In this document: positions 1 to 5,562 of the stretch, piece by piece
How positions within the stretch are numbered: the stretch's first letter is position 1
Layout of the letters: each line of letters starts with the position of its first letter
NCBI GenBank assembly: GCA_024278715.1
Contig: JAJRSN010000317.1
Location: 1-6,465 of the forward strand
From: Calditrichota bacterium
GTDB lineage: Bacteria > Calditrichota > Calditrichia > Calditrichales > Calditrichaceae
DNA length: 6,465 nucleotides
Direction of reading: 5' to 3'
Notes under the pieces: model-generated
Seen by the model: the letters and a program-made list of their open reading frames with translations, nothing else
Told to the model about the DNA's origin: nothing
Databases searched by the model: none
Program-made: the position numbers and the translations under genes

Positions 1-2
1 AA

Positions 3-119
3 ATCCAAGAATCTGAGGAATATGCATTTTATAAACTTATATTTTGTAACATTGATGAAGATATATTTTCGCATCTTTATTCAGAAAAGAAAAGTCGCCC
101 GAACAAAATAAGGTATTAA
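3..119 (+). pseudogene. Truncated transposase N-terminal fragment (IS1182-like), cut by element A
   Basis: An open frame enters from the left edge and runs to a TAA at 117-119, giving 38 residues. The stretch FYKLIFCNIDEDIFSHLYS followed by EKKSRPN resembles the N-terminal region of IS1182-type transposases, where F-Y..I..ID...F..LYS is followed by a RPN-P-(I/V)-N motif. This family assignment is from memory of the motif, not a search. Homology appears to stop at RPN (base 104). From base 105 the DNA is the start of repeat element A, and the stop codon lies in that repeat. The rest of the transposase is absent from the window, so this is a broken remnant. The fragment is short, so the family call is moderate; that it is a truncated reading frame is more secure. 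Confidence 0.45.
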
Positions 120-332
120 ATATCGAGCGGGGTGCATAAACAGATCGCCAAACTACGATAACGCGAGCTCCGATATTTAATACTTGAATCGTACTTACCG
201 CGTCGGTTAATATCTCTATTTAGTAAAGAATAAACGGTTTCAGAATATCATCTAAAAACGCGTTCTCATGAATTTCCAAATGAAAATCTTTCCTATTTGA
301 GCTATTTTACTAACTTCGAGGTTTAGGGGGTA
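105..332 (+). repeat. Element A: divergent copy of the gene-flanking repeat family
   Basis: This is the most divergent of three direct copies. Its first bases (AAAATAAGGTATTAAATATC) match the start of element C (AAAATAAGCTATTAAACATC) at 18 of 20 positions. A shared block near 140-152 (AAACAGATCGCCAAA-like) follows. The right end (GAGCTATTTTAC then AACTTCGAGGTTTAGGG, ending about 332) matches the right ends of B and C. The two ends are imperfect inverted repeats: left TAAGGTATTAAATATCG at 109-125 against the complement of CGAGGTTTAGGGGGTA at 317-332. The centre lacks the GAAGTGAGGAATCC block of B and C. It truncates the transposase remnant on its left and precedes the toxin-antitoxin genes on its right. 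Confidence 0.75.
114..182. repeat. Perfect 12-bp inverted repeat inside element A
   Basis: TATTAAATATCG at 114-125 is the exact reverse complement of CGATATTTAATA at 171-182. Pairing can continue inward as AG..CG against CG..AGCT if one base of the right arm (C170) is left unpaired. The 45-bp interior includes the conserved CAGATCGCCAAA block. Elements B and C have the same arrangement with imperfect arms (TTAAACATCG against CGATAGTTTAA or CGATAGATTAA), so the foldback is a conserved property of the family and not chance. Confidence 0.7.
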
Positions 333-357
333 GCCGCCTGTTAGTTAATCAATATTC

Positions 358-386
358 TTGCGTACGACCGTTTTTAAGTCTATATT
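358..386 (+). promoter_or_regulatory. Possible sigma70-type promoter for the antitoxin-toxin pair
   Basis: TTGCGT (358-363) and TATATT (381-386) are separated by 17 bp, the usual spacing. The -10 matches 5 of 6 consensus bases and the -35 only 3 of 6. It lies outside element A and just upstream of the antitoxin, leaving a leader of about 20 nt. In an AT-rich stretch this could arise by chance. Toxin-antitoxin promoters of this kind are usually repressed by the antitoxin-toxin complex; no operator was clear to me. Confidence 0.3.
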
Positions 387-400
387 TAGGTCAAACAAAA

Positions 401-407
401 AGAGGTG
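401..407 (+). promoter_or_regulatory. Ribosome binding site of the antitoxin gene
   Basis: AGAGGTG lies 5 nt before the ATG at 413 and is the only strong Shine-Dalgarno sequence in the AT-rich part of the window. The other two + strand genes lack one. It fixes the antitoxin start. Confidence 0.65.
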
Positions 408-412
408 CAAAA

Positions 413-694
413 ATGAGATATAGTCGGGCAATTAAATCAATTAGTTATCTAAAAGCCCATGCTTCGGAAATTATCAGGGATATTACCAAAAATAAAGAGA
501 CCATGATCATCACTCAAAATGGCGAGGCAAAAGTGGTTGTTCAGGATATCCATGTTTATGAACAAACCCAGGAAAGTTTGGCTATGTTAAAAATATTGGC
601 TCAAAGCTCAGCCAATATAAGTAAAGGCAAATTCAAGCCTATTGATAAAGCTTTTGAAGATATCCGAAAGAGAATTGAAGAGAAAAGAAGTTAA
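413..694 (+). CDS. Type II antitoxin, Phd/YefM family
   Basis: This 93-residue protein should neutralise the toxin encoded immediately downstream and, as is usual for the family, bind the operon promoter. The N-terminal part (about residues 8-45, ISYLKAHASEIIRDI then ITQNGEAKVVV) has the YefM/Phd DNA-binding fold signature: a helix with an LKAHASEII-like motif, then a beta pair around NGEA. The C-terminal half (about 50-93) is charged and helical, as expected of the toxin-binding tail. Length is normal for the family. The start is set by an AGAGGTG site 5 nt upstream. The stop TAA overlaps the toxin ATG by one base (TAATG), so the pair is translationally coupled. The antitoxin is intact although its partner carries a nonsense codon. 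Confidence 0.88.
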   Translation: MRYSRAIKSISYLKAHASEIIRDITKNKETMIITQNGEAKVVVQDIHVYEQTQESLAMLKILAQSSANISKGKFKPIDKAFEDIRKRIEEKRS

Positions 695-1017
695 TGAAAT
701 ATGAAGTTTTTCTGACAACTGATGCTGAAGAGGACATTTTTGAGATATATGAATATGTTGCTTTACATGATTCAGTGGGAAAAGCCGACACACTTCTAAA
801 AAAATTGAAAGAGACCTGCGACAGCCTGTAAAACTATCCTGATCGTGGTCACCTGCCTCCCGAGCTTGAAAGAATTAATGTAAGAGAGTATTCGGAAATT
901 CATTTTAAACCCTACCGGATTATTTATCAAATACGAGGCAAGAAAGTTTTCATTCACTGTGTTTTAGACGGAAGAAGGAACTTGCAGGATTTATTGATGG
1001 AAAGGCTTTTGCGTTAG
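694..1017 (+). pseudogene. RelE/ParE-family toxin interrupted by an in-frame TAA at codon 46
   Basis: Reading from the ATG that overlaps the antitoxin stop gives 107 codons before a final TAG, with one internal TAA at 829-831 (codon 46). Upstream, residues 1-45 (MKYEVFLTTDAEEDIFEIYE...) form the N-terminal strand and helices of the RelE/ParE fold. Downstream, residues 47-107 continue the fold in the same frame with typical features: YPDRGHLPPEL, then REYSEIHFKPYRIIY, then HCVLDGRRNLQDLL. The stop sits in the loop after the second helix, where relatives usually have a charged residue, so AAA or GAA changed to TAA by one substitution fits. No frameshift or other damage is seen, so the lesion is recent, a sequencing error, or bypassed. 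I see no good re-initiation codon just after it. As read, no functional toxin is made. Confidence 0.82.
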
Positions 1018-1093
1018 TTCATATAACAAGATATCGGGCAGCTAAAAATAAGCTGTTAAACATCGAACAAAGGCAAAAACAGACCGCCAAATT

Positions 1094-1117
1094 ATGCAAA
1101 CAAATAATTTTTTGCAT
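1094..1117. repeat. Hairpin ATGCAAA/TTTGCAT in element B
   Basis: A 7-bp perfect inverted repeat with a 10-base loop (CAAATAATTT), flanked by an outer pairing of TTAAACATCG (about 1056-1065) with CGATAGTTTAA (1120-1130) that leaves one base unpaired. Stem and loop are identical in element C, so the structure is maintained between copies. Confidence 0.6.
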
Positions 1118-1295
1118 GCCGATAGTTTAAGTAGTTATATTTGTTTTGTTTGGTATTAAATACTTCCGGACATACTGCTTTTGATGATTAATGTAAAATG
1201 AAGATGCATAATAAGTTTTTTAAGGTAAAAATAATATCAAAACCGGAACTACGAACATAACGACAGCGGCGTCTTTTATTTTGGAACAACGAAGT

Positions 1296-1344
1296 GAGGA
1301 GTCCTCCATATTAAAACGGCTTTTTATTTTTTTTCGGATTCCTC
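1296..1344. repeat. Inverted repeat GAGGAGTCC/GGATTCCTC in element B
   Basis: The arms GAGGAGTCC (1296-1304) and GGATTCCTC (1336-1344) pair over 9 positions with one G-T wobble. The same arms in element C pair as AGGAATCC/GGATTCCT without the wobble. So the pairing survives a base change between copies, which argues for a selected structure. The intervening sequence is T-rich (ACGGCTTTTTATTTTTTTT), so it could also act as a terminator. Confidence 0.5.
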
Positions 1345-1416
1345 GTGCTATTTTTGAGTTATTTTGTTAACTGCGAGGTTTAGGGATTAGGTGCTATTCA
1401 ATTGTAAAGAATAATC

Positions 1417-2286
1417 ATGACTATAATAAATCCTTTCAAAATTACTAGAGAGGAATTGCCTCCTCCTGATGTTAATACTCTAAAAAAACTAATAAATGAA
1501 ACGTATGAAGAAATTGGTTCAATAATGAACAATATCCGTCATAATAGGAAGAATCCTCCATATAGATATTTTGATGATTTCCTGGTGGATTCTTTGAAAA
1601 TAAATTCAGAAATCCTAATGGCAATTTCTAAATTATCTCATAATTTTTTGAATGAGACAATGATTTTAATGCGAACATTTTTAGAAACATTAGTTGATTT
1701 TCTTTGGTTATATTCAATTTATCATGACGATTCAGAAAAGGGCGAAGAATTAGCAAAACGTTTTTATCGATTAGGTGCAAATATATTTTTACAATTTTCT
1801 GATAACTTTAAGAAGATAGCCAAGAATGATCCTTTTTTAAGAAAATCAAATATCGATTTTGACAAACAAATAAAATCGGCTAATGAAGTTAAACTAATAC
1901 AAACCTATAATGAAAAAGCAACAAAATATCTACAAAATTTGCAAAAGAATGATTGGCGTGCTCACCCAAACTATTTCACAAATAAAAAAGAAATTAACTT
2001 TTTTGAGAGAAGCAAGGTTGCATCTAAAATTGCAAAGAAATTGTTCAATTTAAAAGATGCTCCTTATTATAAAAATTGGAACATATTAAATAAATTTACT
2101 CATTGGACTTCTTTCCATTATAAATTCATCGATGAAGAAATATCAAGTGTATTGTACCAAAGGAATTTAAATATTTACTTAGGCTTTATTCATGATATGA
2201 TTTCAGTAATATGTAAATATTTTAATCTACCAATCACAAGTAAGATTAGGGAAATTAGAGCCCAGTTTGTATATTTCAGCACCTAA
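1417..2286 (+). CDS. Uncharacterised all-helical protein, possibly DUF5677/HEPN-like
   Basis: This is a 289-residue protein with no signal peptide and no clear membrane segment. It is rich in Lys, Asn, Ile and Phe, and predicted mostly helical by its residue pattern. The central segment LNETMILMRTFLETLVDFLW (about 78-97) and the late segment around NILNKFTHWTSFHY (222-235) resemble the two conserved blocks I recall from DUF5677-type proteins: an R-x(3)-E helix, then a serine/histidine motif before a final helix. A HEPN-like nuclease or abortive-infection role is conceivable, but the HEPN RxxxxH signature is not evident, so I give no function. The ATG follows element B by 27 bp with no clear Shine-Dalgarno sequence. 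The stop lies one base before element C. Base composition is very AT-rich, unlike the - strand operon, which fits acquired cargo. Confidence 0.7.
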   Translation: MTIINPFKITREELPPPDVNTLKKLINETYEEIGSIMNNIRHNRKNPPYRYFDDFLVDSLKINSEILMAISKLSHNFLNETMILMRTFLETLVDFLWLYSIYHDDSEKGEELAKRFYRLGANIFLQFSDNFKKIAKNDPFLRKSNIDFDKQIKSANEVKLIQTYNEKATKYLQNLQKNDWRAHPNYFTNKKEINFFERSKVASKIAKKLFNLKDAPYYKNWNILNKFTHWTSFHYKFIDEEISSVLYQRNLNIYLGFIHDMISVICKYFNLPITSKIREIRAQFVYFST

Positions 2287-2336
2287 AAAAATAAGCTATT
2301 AAACATCGAACTTGTGCAAAAAAAGACCGCCAAATT

Positions 2337-2360
2337 ATGCAAACAAATAATTTTTTGCAT
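2337..2360. repeat. Hairpin ATGCAAA/TTTGCAT in element C
   Basis: The same 7-bp stem and 10-base loop as at 1094-1117. The outer arms here are TTAAACATCG and CGATAGATTAA, with one mismatch and one unpaired base. Confidence 0.6.
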
Positions 2361-2494
2361 GCCGATAGATTAAGTATTTATATTTGCTTTGTTTGGTTAT
2401 AAAAACAACGGCGCCTGCTGTTTTTGATGAGTAAGTTAAGACAAGAGTTCGGGACTTAACGGCAGCCAAGTAGCTTTTTTATAAACAACGAAGT

Positions 2495-2540
2495 GAGGAA
2501 TCCTCCAAAGCAAAACGGCTTTTTATCTTTTCGGATTCCT
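2495..2540. repeat. Inverted repeat AGGAATCC/GGATTCCT in element C
   Basis: AGGAATCC (2496-2503) pairs perfectly with GGATTCCT (2533-2540) over 8 bp. A nested AAAGC/GCTTT stem with a following T-run lies between the arms. It is the counterpart of 1296-1344 in element B. Confidence 0.5.
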
Positions 2541-2608
2541 AGTGCTATTTTTTAGTTATTTTGCAAACTACGAGGTTTAAGGATTAAATAGTAAATAATA
2601 ATTGTAAT

Positions 2609-3319
2609 ATGCTAAGAACTTTAAAAATAATAGTTGAAAAAAACGATACTAAAGCGGGAAAAATTTTTGATATATTAATCCAAGTATTGATTGTAATTTC
2701 TTTGATTTCATTTACTATTGAGACAATGCCAAAAATAAGTGCATCAACATACCACTTACTTTGGATAATTGAAGTTATTACCGTAGCCATATTTACCATA
2801 GAATATCTTTTAAGGATATTAGTTACAGATTATAAAATTAAATTTATTTTCAGTTTTTACGGTTTAATTGATTTATTTGCAATATTACCATTTTATTTAT
2901 CAACTGGAATAGACTTACGCTCTATAAGAATAATTAGATTGTTACGATTATTTAGAATGTTTAAACTTTTTCGTTATAGTCGTGCAATAAACCGTTTTAA
3001 ACTTGCCTTCGAAAATATAAAAGAAGAATTAATAATATTCCTAATTGCAACATCGTTTTTATTGTATATCTCGAGTGTAGGAATATATTACTTTGAGAAT
3101 GAAGCCCAACCAGAAAAATTTAGTTCTGTTCTACATTGTATGTGGTGGGCTGTTGCGACTTTGACAACTGTGGGCTATGGTGATATTTATCCAGTTACCT
3201 TTGGTGGTAAAATATTTACATTTTTTATTCTTATGATTGGATTAGGAATAGTAGCAGTACCAGCAGGATTAATAGCATCGGCATTGACTAACATTTTATA
3301 TGACGAAAAATCAAAATAA
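2609..3319 (+). CDS. Voltage-gated potassium channel, six-transmembrane ion transporter family
   Basis: This 236-residue inner-membrane protein should form a tetrameric, voltage-gated K+ channel. Segments in order: S1 about 18-38, S2 about 50-71 with acidic E65, S3 about 79-97 with D88, and S4 about 104-122. S4 carries a basic residue at every third position (R104, R107, R110, R113, R116, K119, R122), a complete voltage-sensor pattern. S5 is about 138-162, the pore helix about 173-185, the selectivity filter TTVGYGD at 186-192, and S6 about 200-228 with a glycine hinge region (GLGIVAVPAG). It ends with a six-residue tail, so there is no RCK or cyclic-nucleotide domain. Length is typical of compact bacterial Kv-type channels. 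The start follows element C by 22 bp with no obvious Shine-Dalgarno sequence. It is AT-rich like the rest of the island. Family assignment is firm; the physiological role is unknown. Confidence 0.93.
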   Translation: MLRTLKIIVEKNDTKAGKIFDILIQVLIVISLISFTIETMPKISASTYHLLWIIEVITVAIFTIEYLLRILVTDYKIKFIFSFYGLIDLFAILPFYLSTGIDLRSIRIIRLLRLFRMFKLFRYSRAINRFKLAFENIKEELIIFLIATSFLLYISSVGIYYFENEAQPEKFSSVLHCMWWAVATLTTVGYGDIYPVTFGGKIFTFFILMIGLGIVAVPAGLIASALTNILYDEKSK

Positions 3320-3606
3320 ATACAAACCAAAATAGAATGTAAAATAATCAAGTCTGGGCATAACACTTATTTTTCCTTTAAACTCCCCACCCCGACGAGA
3401 TATTCGACAAGAAAGAATAATATTCCCTTTACGGAAAATTACATTTTTTTCCGGTCTTAGATTTTGCTGAGACAGATTAGCGCTTAATGAATGACCAGAA
3501 ACCAGCAACAAGTGGTAAGAGGTTATTAAACGATTAAGCATGTTAGCGAATTAGTAGAAGTCCGCTTATACGCTTACACCCTTAACGCTTAATGAAAAGT
3601 AAATCA
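3320..3606. other. Convergent intergenic region, island/operon border
   Basis: These 287 bp lie between the ends of the channel gene and the aminotransferase gene. I see no convincing gene on either strand and no fourth copy of the repeat family. CGGAAAA (3432-3438) pairs with TTTTCCG (3447-3453), a 7-bp stem with an 8-base loop that could be a weak terminator for convergent transcription, although the T-run lies inside the stem. The 11-mer CGCTTAATGAA occurs at 3481-3491 and 3586-3596, and its core CGCTTA also at 3563 and 3571. Confidence 0.5.
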
Positions 3607-4773
3607 TCAATCCCTTTCCCGTGACAAAACTTTTATTAATTTACCGATTACAATATCAAGAAGCTCGTATTCTATGGTCAGCGGCGGTAAAAGACGAATA
3701 ACCGTCGAACCGGCGGGGATTACAATTACCCCTTCTTCCTGTAAAGCCTGAATAAACGGCTGCGCCTTTTCCTTTAGCTCAATGCCGATCATCAATCCGA
3801 TCTGCCGAATCTCCCGCACCCGCGGCAAATTCTTTTCCGAAAGATGCTCCGCAATGTAAGCGCCTTTTTCTTCCGCTTGCCTGGGAAGATCGTTCTTTTC
3901 GATGAATTCGATGCTCGCCAGCGCCGCCGCGCAGGCAAGGGGATTTCCGCCGAAAGTGGATCCGTGTTTGCCCGGTTTTAAGATAACGGCGTCGGAACAG
4001 ATCACCGCTCCCATGGGAATTCCTCCCGCGATCCCTTTGGCTACGCACATCATGTCCGGCTGCAAATCAAAATGCTCGCCGGCAAACATCTTTCCGGTGC
4101 GCCCGAATCCGGTTTGAACTTCATCGATTATTAACAGGATGCCGTTTTTTTTACAAAATTCCCGAACCTTTCGGAAGTAATCCCTTCTTCCGATATGAAC
4201 GCCGCCTTCTCCCTGAACCACTTCGAGCAAAACGGCAGCGGTATCTTCGGTAACTGCTCGCTCCAGTTTTTCGAAATTATTAAAAGGCACAAACGTAAAA
4301 CCCGGTATCAGCGGCTCAAAGTCATTTTTGTAGCTGGGATTGTGCGTGGCGCTGAGCGCGCCCATGGTTCTGCCGTGAAAACCGCGCATGGCGCAGACAA
4401 ACTGTTTTTTACCGCTGGTAAAGCGCGCGAACTTCAGCGCCGCTTCAATGGCTTCTGCGCCTGAATTGCATAAAAACGAGCGGCTAAGGCTTGCCGGGGT
4501 TATTTCATGCAGTTTTTTCAGAAGAAGCGCGCGTTTGTCGTTGTAAAAAGATCCGGTGCAGGTGAGCAGAGTTTGAGCCTGTTCGCCGATAGCCTTTGCC
4601 ACCGCTTCGTTGGCGTGACCGATATTTACCACTCCGTGCCCGGCTGCGCAGTCGATGTATTTTTTACCGGTAATATCCCAAACAAAAGCGTTTTTGCCTT
4701 TTACCAGCGTTAATCCCCGTTTGGCAAAAAGGGGAATCCCGTATTGATCTTCGTATTGCCGATAGTTGCTCAT
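3607..4773 (-). CDS. lysJ: Class III aminotransferase, LysJ/ArgD type ([LysW]-semialdehyde or acetylornithine transaminase)
   Basis: This 388-residue PLP enzyme should transaminate the carrier-bound semialdehyde made by the kinase and reductase of the same operon, using glutamate as amino donor. Products would be [LysW]-lysine or the ornithine equivalent. Landmarks: the substrate-side N-terminal segment (DITGKKYIDCAAGHGVVNIGH, about 33-53), the PLP-phosphate loop NSGAEA (103-108), FHGRTMG (132-138), EVVQGEGG (184-191), DEVQTGFGRTG (217-227) with the PLP-ring aspartate D217, the Schiff-base lysine K246 in CVAKGIAGG, and STFGGNP (272-278). Length is normal and all key residues are present. Its ATG overlaps the kinase stop as ATGA, implying coupled translation. 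ArgD and LysJ cannot be told apart by these motifs; the LysZ-type neighbour makes LysJ the better name. It is probably a cytoplasmic homodimer. Confidence 0.9.
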   Translation of the reverse strand: MSNYRQYEDQYGIPLFAKRGLTLVKGKNAFVWDITGKKYIDCAAGHGVVNIGHANEAVAKAIGEQAQTLLTCTGSFYNDKRALLLKKLHEITPASLSRSFLCNSGAEAIEAALKFARFTSGKKQFVCAMRGFHGRTMGALSATHNPSYKNDFEPLIPGFTFVPFNNFEKLERAVTEDTAAVLLEVVQGEGGVHIGRRDYFRKVREFCKKNGILLIIDEVQTGFGRTGKMFAGEHFDLQPDMMCVAKGIAGGIPMGAVICSDAVILKPGKHGSTFGGNPLACAAALASIEFIEKNDLPRQAEEKGAYIAEHLSEKNLPRVREIRQIGLMIGIELKEKAQPFIQALQEEGVIVIPAGSTVIRLLPPLTIEYELLDIVIGKLIKVLSRERD

Positions 4774-5561
4774 AGGATGATCGTTCCTTTCTCGTTTAAT
4801 GCATCTTGAACGGGATGCTCGACGCGACCGTCGGCGATGATCACTTTTGCTGCGCCGCGATCGAATAATTTGCGCAAGGCTAATATTTTGCGCTTCATTC
4901 TGCCTTCCACCTGCGCTTCGCGACTCGCCAGCTCTTCTTTAGGCATTTTTGAAATCAGGGTTGATGGATCCCGCGGATTGTCCAAAAATCCGGGAGCTTC
5001 GATTAACTGAATAACGATGTCGGCTTGAAGCGAAGATTGAAGCAGAGCCACAATGTCGTCGTTTTCGCTGTTAATCGCCTGATTATTTTCATCGATTATC
5101 GGAACCGTTAAAACCGGAGTGTACCCGTTGCTTAACAAAAGTTCGAGCAAATGTGAATTGACTGCTCTGGGCTTTCCCGAAAAATCGCGTAAAATCTTAA
5201 CCTTCCCGCTCTGCTTTACCCGAATGCCTTTGTTGCGCTGACCCTGAATCACCTTCCCGTCCAGACCCGATAAGCCGACGGCGTTAATTCCGTGTTGATG
5301 GCACAGTTCGACGATTCGTTTGTTGCGCAGCCCCGAATAAGCCATCATCATCACGTCCAGAGCCTCTTGATCGGAAAGAACGCTGGAATAGCCCGAAACG
5401 GAAGTGATCACCTTTTTGGGCTTGTTCAAACTTTCGGCTAACCGGTCTCGTAAGGCGTTTGCACCGTGGACAATGATGAACTGTTCATTCACGACCGAAA
5501 GATCGGCAATAATGCCCTGCAGATTGACGGAGTCGCCTCCGCCGATTTTAATGATCATCAT
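4770..5561 (-). CDS. lysZ: [LysW]-aminoadipate/glutamate kinase, LysZ type
   Basis: This 263-residue amino-acid kinase-fold enzyme phosphorylates the side-chain carboxylate of aminoadipate or glutamate attached to the carrier protein LysW. The ATP-binding start is MMIIKIGGGD with K5 and G7-G9. Other landmarks are the substrate loop VHGAN (31-35), AYSGLRNKRIVEL (74-86), NAVGLSGLDG (93-102), AINSENDDIVALL (162-174), APGFL (189-193) and GRMKRKI (220-226). From memory, YSGL-NKR-VEL, IGLSGLDG and GRMKRK closely match Thermus LysZ (about 269 residues), more than ArgB proteins. The open frame extends upstream to 5708, but that part overlaps the amidotransferase. The ATG at 5561 has a GGAGAG site 7 nt before it and the expected family N-terminus; a second ATG follows at once. 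Aminoadipate versus glutamate preference cannot be read here. Confidence 0.9.
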   Translation of the reverse strand: MMIIKIGGGDSVNLQGIIADLSVVNEQFIIVHGANALRDRLAESLNKPKKVITSVSGYSSVLSDQEALDVMMMAYSGLRNKRIVELCHQHGINAVGLSGLDGKVIQGQRNKGIRVKQSGKVKILRDFSGKPRAVNSHLLELLLSNGYTPVLTVPIIDENNQAINSENDDIVALLQSSLQADIVIQLIEAPGFLDNPRDPSTLISKMPKEELASREAQVEGRMKRKILALRKLFDRGAAKVIIADGRVEHPVQDALNEKGTIIL

Positions 5562-5562
5562 T

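Larger units (their letters stand above)
1045..1389 (+). repeat. Element B: copy of the gene-flanking repeat family (about 345 bp)
   Basis: Bases 1049-1155 are almost identical to 2292-2398 in element C, and the similarity resumes through TTTGATGA (about 1180), CAACGAAGTGAGGA (about 1287-1300) and the end block CTATTTTTGAGTTATTTTG..AACTGCGAGGTTTAGGGATTA. It is about 46 bp longer than C because of unique AT-rich sequence around 1190-1250. Ends are imperfect inverted repeats: TAAGCTGTTAAACATCG (1049-1065) against the complement of CGAGGTTTAGGGATTA (1374-1389). The body has two foldbacks, at 1094-1117 and 1296-1344. It starts 27 bp after the toxin stop and ends 27 bp before the next gene. No open frame within it looks like a gene. 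Confidence 0.85.
2288..2586 (+). repeat. Element C: copy of the gene-flanking repeat family (about 299 bp)
   Basis: It starts one base after the TAA of the preceding gene and ends 22 bp before the channel gene. Its first 107 bp are nearly identical to element B, and its last about 100 bp (CAACGAAGTGAGGAATCC through CGAGGTTTAAGGATTA) also match. Ends form the best inverted pair of the three: TAAGCTATTAAACATCG (2292-2308) against the complement of CGAGGTTTAAGGATTA (2571-2586), where TTAAAC-TCG is shared. A small AAAGC/GCTTT stem followed by TTTATCTTTT (2507-2530) could terminate transcription of the upstream gene. There is no coding potential inside. Confidence 0.85.

Noticed and set aside
608..793. 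61-residue frame on the - strand
   Set aside because: It lies across the antitoxin end and toxin start, both with clear family motifs, so it is a shadow.
105..2586. Classical integron attC sites
   Set aside because: The elements are about 230-345 bp, longer than known attC sites, and their ends do not match paired RYYYAAC and GTTRRRY cores (GTTAAAC occurs in B, but its partner is GTTTAAG in the wrong arrangement). No integrase is present. Only the analogy is kept.
2584..2799. 71-residue hydrophobic frame on the - strand
   Set aside because: It is antisense to the first segments of the channel; the hydrophobicity reflects the opposite strand's membrane codons.
3311..3541. 76-residue frame on the - strand in the convergent gap
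   Set aside because: No recognisable motif and no ribosome site was seen, it overlaps the channel end, and its composition is unlike a gene. It may be a relic but cannot be supported.
3779..4048. 89-residue Arg-rich frame on the - strand
   Set aside because: An alternative frame within the aminotransferase gene with arginine-rich, non-protein-like composition.
4195..4713. Two + strand frames antisense to the aminotransferase
   Set aside because: No motifs; they arise from the codon bias of the real - strand gene.
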